A DNA stretch of 64,000 nt, from NCBI RefSeq assembly GCF_022427965.1, contig NZ_JAKTTI010000003.1, positions 124,001 through 188,000 of the forward strand. The letters run 5' to 3'. Every line of letters starts with the position of its first letter. Positions within the stretch are counted from its first letter, which is position 1. Of the stretch, positions 58,410-64,000 are shown piece by piece. Source of the stretch: Fredinandcohnia quinoae. GTDB taxonomy: Bacteria > Bacillota > Bacilli > Bacillales > Bacillaceae_L. The notes under the pieces are model-generated. The model was given only the letters and a program-made list of their open reading frames with translations, made no database searches and was not told the DNA's origin. Both the position numbers and the translations under genes were made by a program.

Positions 58410-59309
58410 TTAATATGGATTTACACCACCCTTCTTGTTAAAGACGAAGATGAAAATACTCATTAACATAATAATTAAACTAATAATTAAACCTAAAGCT
58501 GATGAATAACCAAATTCGAATTGTTCGAAACCTTGTTGATAAATATACACACTACTTGTTAGTGTTGCATTACCTGGTCCTCCAGAGGTTAATACGAATA
58601 CTTCATCAAAGACACGAATGGCTGACATTAAGGAAATTAATGTACAGAAGAATACATATGGCTTAAGTAATGGAACAGTAATCTTTGTGATGATTTGGAA
58701 GGTACTTGCTCCATCTATTCTTGCAGCCTCGATACAGTCAGTAGGGACTGATTGTAAGCCCGCAAGATAGATCATCATATAATAGCCCAAGCCTTTCCAT
58801 AACGTAATAAACATTAGTGCCCAAAGAGCCGTATCTTTATCAGACAACCAACTGATTTTTTCACTTAGGACTCCCGTTGACATTAGCAAGTAGTTTAAGA
58901 CTCCATTTTGGCTCATTAACCAGCCCCATATAATGGATACAGCTACCATTGAGGTGACAACTGGGATATAATAAGCAGCTCTGAAGAATTTTATACCTGC
59001 AATATTTCTATTAACTAGAATTGCCATTAGGATTGAGATAATTTGTATGAAAGGTACAATTATCATGTATAATAGTGAGTTTTTTATTGAGGCAATAAAA
59101 TCTATATCTGAAAATGCCCTTGTAAAATTGTCAAAGCCAACAAATTTCGTTTCACCTATAACAGAATAGTTGGTAAATGCTAAAGGTATACTATAAATAA
59201 TTGGCCAGAATGTGAAAAGAGCAAGTAAGATTAGCCCTGGTGCCATAAATAACCATGCTGTTCTCGCTTCAGAATAGCGTTTAAAGAAATTTGCTTTTTT
59301 CGCTTGCAT
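58410..59309 (-). CDS. Carbohydrate ABC transporter permease (MalF/UgpA type)
   Basis: A 299-residue CUT1 permease. Helix 1 is AWLFMAPGLILLALFTFWPI, the GFDNFTRAFSDIDFIASIKN segment leads to helix 2, and the EAA loop reads DCIEAARIDGASTFQIITKI (residues ~190-210). TSGGPGNATLTSSVYIYQQG is the usual C-terminal loop. GGAGG precedes the ATG at 59309. The gene is separated from its solute-binding protein gene by a hairpin that should lower permease levels relative to the binding protein. Confidence 0.92.
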   Translation of the reverse strand: MQAKKANFFKRYSEARTAWLFMAPGLILLALFTFWPIIYSIPLAFTNYSVIGETKFVGFDNFTRAFSDIDFIASIKNSLLYMIIVPFIQIISILMAILVNRNIAGIKFFRAAYYIPVVTSMVAVSIIWGWLMSQNGVLNYLLMSTGVLSEKISWLSDKDTALWALMFITLWKGLGYYMMIYLAGLQSVPTDCIEAARIDGASTFQIITKITVPLLKPYVFFCTLISLMSAIRVFDEVFVLTSGGPGNATLTSSVYIYQQGFEQFEFGYSSALGLIISLIIMLMSIFIFVFNKKGGVNPY

Positions 59310-59330
59310 AAGGTGTTACCTCCTATCAAA

Positions 59331-59356
59331 AAAGGGCAGATTAACCTCTGCCCTTT
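59331..59356 (-). terminator. Attenuating terminator between solute-binding protein and permease
   Basis: AAAGGGCAGA (59331-59340) and TCTGCCCTTT (59347-59356) form a perfect 10-bp stem; on the minus strand TTTTTTG follows. As an intercistronic terminator it would give more binding protein than permease, as is usual for CUT1 operons. Confidence 0.85.
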
Positions 59357-59369
59357 CAATTTTCTTATG

Positions 59370-60653
59370 TTAACGACTTAGAATATCATTAATTTCTTTT
59401 TCTGCAGCCTCTAGTTCAGCATCAAGATCTTGATCATTAATATAGATATTTTGAAGATGCTTATTTAGAGTTTTATTAACGTCGTTAGCATTTTCAATAC
59501 CAAGGTAGAAGTCAGTTGCTTTATCTAAGCTTTCAACAGATGCAGTAAGAGCCTGTCCTTCTAAAGTTCCATCATTTTTATAGAAGAATTCATCTTTAGC
59601 AGAATCCTTTGTAGAAGGAAGTGTACTTGCTACTTTTGAAAATGCTAATTGATTTGCTGCATTTGTTACATAATGTGCAAATTCTGTTGCAGCATCAACA
59701 TTATTAGATGCTTGTGGAACTACTAGGTTCATTGAATTTGTAAAACGAATTCCAGCTTTTCCAAGTGGAGCAGGAACTGCAATTGTTTTTGCATATACAT
59801 CTGGTGAAGCTGTTTTTAACTGGTTAATAAATGAAGAACTTGAGATTATCATTGAAACCTGTTCACTACCAAAAAGCTGAACTTGTTTATCAAAAGCTGG
59901 AATATCCTTTGGAATAACACCTTGTGAAATTAAATCGATATTTCCGTTAATATAATCCTTTACTTCGTCATTATTGAAAACAGCTTTATTATCTTCTACA
60001 ATTTTAAATCCTTCTTCGAGAATAGATCTAGTTTCCATTGTGAATACGTAGCCATATGCATCAGTTTTTTCTTTAATTTGTTTACCCCAATTAGCTAAAT
60101 CTTCTTTTGTTTGTGGAGGATTATTTATATCTAAACCAGCTTTCTCAGCTAATTCAGTATTAATATATAAGACTGGGATTCCTGTATACCATGGAAGTGC
60201 ATAAGCACCATTATCAATTACAGTAGAATTATAGATTCCTTCAAAGTAAATACCTTTTTGCTCGTCAGTAAGTTCTTTATTAAAATCTACTAAAGCACCT
60301 TTAGACGCCATTTGGTTTGCTAACTCCGTGTTTAAATTTACAACATCAGGAGCTTTTTTACTCGCAATACTAGTTAATAATTTATTTTGAACTGCATCAT
60401 AAGGGAAGTCCTTCCAATCAATCTTTACATTTGGATGGTCTGCTTCATATTTCGCTATAATATCATTAAAATAATCATTAAATGTTGGCTGAAGGGAAAT
60501 TGTCCAGAATTCAACTGAAACTTCTTTGTCTTTATCTTTATCCTTTGAACCCTCTGATCCACCTGAACTGTCTGAACTACATGCTGCTAGAATACCAAAA
60601 GTTAGTAAAAAAGCCATTCCTACTGAAAGAATTTTCTTTAGATTCTCTTTCAT
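59370..60653 (-). CDS. Sugar ABC transporter solute-binding lipoprotein
   Basis: A 427-residue CUT1-type binding lipoprotein. The signal VGMAFLLTFGILAAC has lipobox LAAC; a Ser/Gly/Asp/Lys-rich linker follows. VEFWTISLQPTFNDYFNDII, KAPDVVNLNTELANQMASKG, LPWYTGIPVLYINTELAEKA and NLVVPQASNNVDAATEFAHY are typical of family 1 sugar-binding proteins. The ATG at 60653 has GGGGTGA, and an upstream in-frame start lacks a signal-peptide rationale. It is the first gene of the transporter part; a cre-like site lies 88-101 bases upstream. Confidence 0.92.
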   Translation of the reverse strand: MKENLKKILSVGMAFLLTFGILAACSSDSSGGSEGSKDKDKDKEVSVEFWTISLQPTFNDYFNDIIAKYEADHPNVKIDWKDFPYDAVQNKLLTSIASKKAPDVVNLNTELANQMASKGALVDFNKELTDEQKGIYFEGIYNSTVIDNGAYALPWYTGIPVLYINTELAEKAGLDINNPPQTKEDLANWGKQIKEKTDAYGYVFTMETRSILEEGFKIVEDNKAVFNNDEVKDYINGNIDLISQGVIPKDIPAFDKQVQLFGSEQVSMIISSSSFINQLKTASPDVYAKTIAVPAPLGKAGIRFTNSMNLVVPQASNNVDAATEFAHYVTNAANQLAFSKVASTLPSTKDSAKDEFFYKNDGTLEGQALTASVESLDKATDFYLGIENANDVNKTLNKHLQNIYINDQDLDAELEAAEKEINDILSR

Positions 60654-60740
60654 TACTTTCACCCCTATTATTTGTTTTATCAATTCGGTTTAAGATATTC
60701 TTTTTACACCTCCGCCCATTTGTAAGAATTAGATTCTCGT

Positions 60741-60754
60741 TTTAAGCGCTTACA
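60741..60754 (-). promoter_or_regulatory. Candidate CcpA cre site upstream of the importer
   Basis: On the minus strand the sequence is TGTAAGCGCTTAAA, 13 of 14 matches to TGWAANCGNTNWCA. It lies between the DUF624 gene and the solute-binding protein gene, where catabolite repression of the operon by CcpA would be expected. Confidence 0.6.
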
Positions 60755-60850
60755 TCAAGGAAATATCTCCCTGTCTGAAATATATCACTTTCTGGAGATT
60801 AAATCCACCTATTTTTAAAAAAATAAAAAAAATATCCAATTTTCCCGATT

Positions 60851-61447
60851 TTAATTACTTTTCAACCTTTTATCTTCAGCAAACATTATAAAATACTGTG
60901 TAAACGCCAGAAGGCTAAATGTCATCAAAAACGGAAGAAACTTAAGGTATACCGAAAAAATAATGATAGTACTATTAATAACAATGATGATCATCAGTTT
61001 AATTGGATTTTTTATTACTAGCCTAAAACTACTAGCAAATATTCTTTTAATATTATATTCTCCTAATATAAGAAGTTTTGTTATATAGGTATATATACAA
61101 AAGAATAAAAGTATGACAACTACTATAAACGGCAGAAAAAAGTTCTGCAGTTCATTCGGAAAATAAAAAGTAGCAATAACATCCCCAATAATGAGTATTG
61201 AAATTGACAAGAGAATAAGCCAGATTTTTATCCCTTTTCTACTATATTTACTAAATAGAATGAAATAGGATTTCCAGGCTGGAATTGGTTCTTCCTCTGC
61301 TGTCATTTTGACTGATCCAACTAATGCAGCATAAGCAGGAAAAATCGTGAATAATGGTAATGAACATATTATGAATAAAAAGTTTAAAATAATTAAATCT
61401 AATATATATTCAAGAACCTCAAAAAATTTATTATTGGATGAATTCAT
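60851..61447 (-). CDS. DUF624 (YesL-like) membrane protein
   Basis: A 198-residue protein with five hydrophobic helices, second DUF624 member in the window. ILDLIILNFLFIICSLPLFT, then FPAYAALVGSVKMTAEEEPI, and a YILFSKYSRKGIKIW segment match the family. Like its relative at 13479 it accompanies a sugar importer and its role is not known. The ATG at 61447 follows AGGTGA; a GTG three codons upstream is possible. It comes 18 bases after the regulator gene. Confidence 0.8.
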   Translation of the reverse strand: MNSSNNKFFEVLEYILDLIILNFLFIICSLPLFTIFPAYAALVGSVKMTAEEEPIPAWKSYFILFSKYSRKGIKIWLILLSISILIIGDVIATFYFPNELQNFFLPFIVVVILLFFCIYTYITKLLILGEYNIKRIFASSFRLVIKNPIKLMIIIVINSTIIIFSVYLKFLPFLMTFSLLAFTQYFIMFAEDKRLKSN

Positions 61448-61465
61448 CACCTTCACCTATTTCTC

Positions 61466-62323
61466 TCAATAAAGTTTATCCAAGACAGATTCAGCTGTAT
61501 TTTTTATTGCTTTAGATGATTGTTCTTTTTTCTGAAGAGCTGCGTTAGTTGCCAAAACATCTAAAAGTAAAAGTTGAGCAATTTTGGATGAAAATATACT
61601 CCCTTCAAAAGGCGATTCCTTATTAGCAGCAAGTAGGATTAAGTCAGCATATTTTGTAATTGGTGATCTTGCTTGATTGGTAATGCAAATGATATATGCA
61701 TTGTTTTTTTTAGCAATTTTTATTGCATCTACAACATCCTTTGTACTACCTGATGAAGATATTGCGATGATTACGTCCCCTGCTCCTAATAAAGAAGAGG
61801 TCATGGACATGATATGAGAGTCAGAAACATGCTCTGCATTATACCCCAACCTCATTAATCGATGTTGTCCATCTAATGCAGTAAATCCAGATGATCCTAC
61901 ACCAAAGAAGAATATTTTTTTCGCACCATTAATCTTCTCTATAGCGATCTGTAAAGTTTGTTCCTTAAGTAATGCAAGGGTATCATTTAGCGCACTAATA
62001 TTTTGATTAGCAATCTTTTTTGAAACGATTTCTAGCGAATCACCTTCATCGATTTTTCCATATACATGTTCGTCATTTTCCATTAAGTTTTGTGCAACTG
62101 CTAATTTAAAGTCCTGAAATCCCCTATAACCTAATTTTCTGCAAAAGCGAATAACTGTTGTATCACCTACACCAACCATTTCTGCCAAATCAGTTACCGA
62201 GGAATATACTGCTTCAGCATGATGAACAATTATATAGTCAGCTACTTTTTGTTCTGTTTTAGTAAGTGAGTTGTAAACAGATTGAATCATTAGAAGAGGA
62301 TTAACTTTCTCCGTTCTGGACAT
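61466..62323 (-). CDS. MurR/RpiR-family transcriptional regulator
   Basis: A 285-residue regulator. Residues ~1-77 form the HTH_6 domain (SLTKTEQKVADYIIVHHAEA, VGVGDTTVIRFCRKLGYRGF), and residues ~120-260 an SIS phosphosugar-binding domain (KKIFFFGVGSSGFTALDGQH, DVIIAISSSGSTKDVVDAIK). The ligand is probably a phosphorylated N-acetylhexosamine made by the operon, as for NanR/MurR relatives. The ATG at 62323 follows AAAGGAG. It heads the operon and likely regulates it; an inverted repeat 47 bases upstream could be its operator. Confidence 0.9.
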   Translation of the reverse strand: MSRTEKVNPLLMIQSVYNSLTKTEQKVADYIIVHHAEAVYSSVTDLAEMVGVGDTTVIRFCRKLGYRGFQDFKLAVAQNLMENDEHVYGKIDEGDSLEIVSKKIANQNISALNDTLALLKEQTLQIAIEKINGAKKIFFFGVGSSGFTALDGQHRLMRLGYNAEHVSDSHIMSMTSSLLGAGDVIIAISSSGSTKDVVDAIKIAKKNNAYIICITNQARSPITKYADLILLAANKESPFEGSIFSSKIAQLLLLDVLATNAALQKKEQSSKAIKNTAESVLDKLY

Positions 62324-62369
62324 TGCCGACACTCCTTTTTAGTATATTTATATATATTTTACATGAAAT

Positions 62370-62403
62370 AATAATCCAATATAATTTTAAAAGGTGGATT
62401 ATT
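62370..62403. promoter_or_regulatory. Inverted repeat upstream of the RpiR-type regulator
   Basis: AATAATCC (62370-62377) and GGATTATT (62396-62403) form a perfect 8-bp inverted repeat with an 18-base centre, in the promoter region of the regulator gene. It could be an autoregulatory operator. The shared segment GGTGGATT also occurs at about 60806-60813 on the minus strand. Confidence 0.4.
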
Positions 62404-62485
62404 CCTCCTCTTCAGAATATAGAATACTTCAATATTCGTCAATATCCGTCTATTCTTTCTATTTGATAGATAAATAAATACAAAG

Positions 62486-62513
62486 AAAAAAAACCATCCA
62501 ACATCGGACGGTT
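62486..62513 (-). terminator. Terminator of the VOC gene
   Basis: AACCATCC (62492-62499) pairs with GGACGGTT (62506-62513) with one wobble; on the minus strand eight or more T residues follow. It lies 46 bases after the stop codon at 62559. Confidence 0.75.
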
Positions 62514-62558
62514 AAGGATCCATTTTATTATTTTTTAACAGGCAATAACATTTCTTGC

Positions 62559-62963
62559 TTATTGTATATAACTTTGATCCATGTACAATATTTCCCAATT
62601 ATGTCCATCAATATCTTGAAAACTCCTTTGGTACATAAAGCCATGGTCCTGCGGGTCGCTTGAATGATTTCCGCCTGCCTCAATTGCTTTGTTAACAAGT
62701 TCATCAACTTTTTCCCTACTATCTACAGCTAGGGCAAAAATAGCTTCCGTACTTTTGCTCGTATCTGTAATTTCCTTATTCGTAAATCTCTTAAAGTGTT
62801 CTTCAACTAATAGCATCGCATAGATTGTATCACTGATGACCATACATGCTGCATCCTCATTCGTAAAATGTGGATTAAATTCAAATCCTAAGGTAGAGAA
62901 AAATTCCTTTGTTTTATTTAAATCTTTAACTGGTAAGTTTACAAATATACTTTTATAATCCAT
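62559..62963 (-). CDS. VOC-superfamily (glyoxalase-like) protein
   Basis: A 134-residue protein of the vicinal-oxygen-chelate fold. The start KSIFVNLPVKDLNKTKEFFS, the GFEFNPHFTNEDAACMVISD strand, and DIDGHNWEILYMD at the end (carrying the last metal-ligand Glu) are typical of PhnB/YaeR-like members of unassigned function. The ATG at 62963 follows GAGGG. It lies beyond the sugar operon with its own terminator and is probably unrelated to it. Confidence 0.85.
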   Translation of the reverse strand: MDYKSIFVNLPVKDLNKTKEFFSTLGFEFNPHFTNEDAACMVISDTIYAMLLVEEHFKRFTNKEITDTSKSTEAIFALAVDSREKVDELVNKAIEAGGNHSSDPQDHGFMYQRSFQDIDGHNWEILYMDQSYIQ

Positions 62964-63305
62964 AACATCCCTCTTCCTTTTTTTAAGTATGTTTTACTGC
63001 TAATTTCACTAGCTTTACGGAACTCATTTTAAGCATATTCACTGTATTCCTTTGTAATCACCTCCTATTTTTAACAATCTGCAGATTATATATACATAAT
63101 ATTTTGTAAATTCATATTTATCAAGTTATTTTTATAAAGAACTACTCATGCAGGATTAGTTAGATTCCAGCAATAGAAGACCCTGCATTAATTACCTCAT
63201 TAATCTATTTAGACGAAAATGTATGTTGAAAGGGATAATCAAATAATGAATGACCATTCATTTTGTGTTAAAATTTAGCCAAGAGGAATGAGTGGGGGGA
63301 TTATC
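62964..63305. other. Intergenic region with a TetR-type palindrome
   Basis: This 342-base stretch is gene-free. It ends in the promoter area of the hydrolase gene, where AATGAATG-AC-CATTCATT (63245-63262) is a perfect 8-bp inverted repeat, a form used by TetR-family repressors such as FadR. It lies just before a TTAAAAT -10-like box (63269-63275). I see nothing else. Confidence 0.45.
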
Positions 63306-64000
63306 ATGCTATTTAAGAAAGGTTTTTCAGAAAAGGTCGTAAACGGGGTACGCTTGGGAAACGGAACCGTTTCGTTTCAACGTGTTAAATTAAATGTTCA
63401 TTGCTTCTTCCTGGATGGTGTATTACTTGATACTGGTGCCCAGTCGTTAGAAAAGGAATTTAAACCATTTTTTCAAGATCTAGATATCGATCAAGTTGTG
63501 ATCACACATTTTCATGAAGATCATACAGGTTGCGCTAGATTCCTCCAGCATGAACGGCAAATACCACTATTTATGAATGATCAGATGATTGAATACTGCC
63601 GGAATAAAGCTGATTATCCATTGTATCGTAAGCTGTTTTGGGGAAAACGAAAACCATTTCAAGCTATGGCAATCGGGAAAACCTTTCAGTCCACCAATGC
63701 AACATGGGATGTGATTGAATCACCTGGACATGCAATTGATCATGTTGCTTTTTTAAATCGTGAAACAGGGCAGTTATTTACTGGTGATTTATACTGTCAG
63801 GAGCGGACTAAGGTCGTTCTACGGGAAGAAAAGATACCAACAATTATTGAATCATTAAAAAGGGTATTAACCTATGATTTTGATGAGGTCTTTTGCAGTC
63901 ACGCAGGTTTCTTGAAGAACGGACGTGTTGCTTTACAACGGAAACTAGCATATTTGCAGGAATTGCAAGGAAAAATCATTGACCTTCATGATAAGGGCTT
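63306..64000 (+). CDS. MBL-fold metallo-hydrolase (3' partial)
   Basis: The frame starts at ATG 63306 behind GGGGGGG and remains open to the end of the window (231 codons), so its C-terminus is missing. The metal-binding motif HxHxDH is HFHEDH (residues 68-73), followed by a second-His segment SPGHAIDHVAF and an Asp in LFTGDLYCQER, and SHAGFLKNGRVALQRKL later. It belongs to the metallo-beta-lactamase superfamily of zinc hydrolases. A TetR-type palindrome lies 43 bases upstream of the start. The substrate cannot be told. Confidence 0.88.
   Translation, partial: MLFKKGFSEKVVNGVRLGNGTVSFQRVKLNVHCFFLDGVLLDTGAQSLEKEFKPFFQDLDIDQVVITHFHEDHTGCARFLQHERQIPLFMNDQMIEYCRNKADYPLYRKLFWGKRKPFQAMAIGKTFQSTNATWDVIESPGHAIDHVAFLNRETGQLFTGDLYCQERTKVVLREEKIPTIIESLKRVLTYDFDEVFCSHAGFLKNGRVALQRKLAYLQELQGKIIDLHDKG

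Noticed and set aside
1-64000. CRISPR arrays, tRNA, rRNA and intact insertion sequences
   Set aside because: Looked for regular spaced repeats, cloverleaf-type sequences and transposase-like frames; none was found.

Overview
The window is AT-rich DNA from a Gram-positive, spore-former-type member of the Bacillaceae (Bacillus, Neobacillus, Niallia or a near relative; I cannot fix the genus). Supporting signs are strong AGGAGG-type ribosome binding sites with frequent TTG/GTG starts, lipobox lipoproteins, an S-box (SAM-I) riboswitch, a cyclic-di-GMP-I riboswitch, a BceRSAB-type peptide-antibiotic module, CcpA cre-like sites and type I signal peptidase of the Sip class. No rRNA, tRNA, CRISPR array or intact transposase gene was seen.

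Layout. 1-7.6 kb is a mixed accessory region: a partial CBO0543-like membrane protein, a decayed TetR/MFS pair, an aminoglycoside-phosphotransferase-like gene preceded by a leader ORF and competing hairpins, a HEAT-like protein, an orphan DnaD-domain protein, a zinc-ribbon protein, a GNAT acetyltransferase with an extra N-terminal segment and an OmpA-type lipoprotein. 7.7-27.3 kb is a large minus-strand glycan-utilisation locus: Gfo/Idh oxidoreductase, epimerase-like protein, an Lpl/Ytc-type ABC importer, DUF624, heparinase II/III-like lyase, a GntR-solute-binding-domain fusion regulator, an alpha/beta hydrolase, two homologous propeller-like proteins (one cytoplasmic, one secreted), a DegT-type aminotransferase and a NodB-like deacetylase homologue. 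A 19-bp palindrome recurs at three promoters of this locus. 27.5-34.5 kb holds housekeeping or stress genes: a SAM-riboswitch-controlled cyclase-family hydrolase, a GGDEF diguanylate cyclase, hemerythrin, DinB, AIM24 and signal peptidase I.

34.6-42.2 kb is the most unusual stretch: a winged-helix-like protein translationally coupled to a 1260-residue SF1 helicase with a very long coiled-coil insertion, divergent from a TPR plus dynamin-like protein whose GTPase motifs all look degenerate. 42.3-46.9 kb is a complete Bce-type ABC transporter plus two-component system. 47-48.5 kb encodes a secreted coiled-coil DUF5667 protein under a cyclic-di-GMP-I riboswitch.

48.7-62.3 kb is a second minus-strand sugar operon (RpiR regulator, DUF624, ABC importer, DUF4127, FAD-dependent oxidoreductase, GHL10-like glycosidase, NanE, ROK kinase, esterase, GH20). 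The NanE/ROK/GH20 set without a sialic acid lyase points to an N-acetylhexosamine or ManNAc-containing glycan broken down inside the cell. The window ends with a VOC protein and a partial metallo-beta-lactamase-fold hydrolase. Three copies of a ~190-bp hairpin-rich repeat (5.0, 23.7 and 34.3 kb, same orientation) are scattered between genes.
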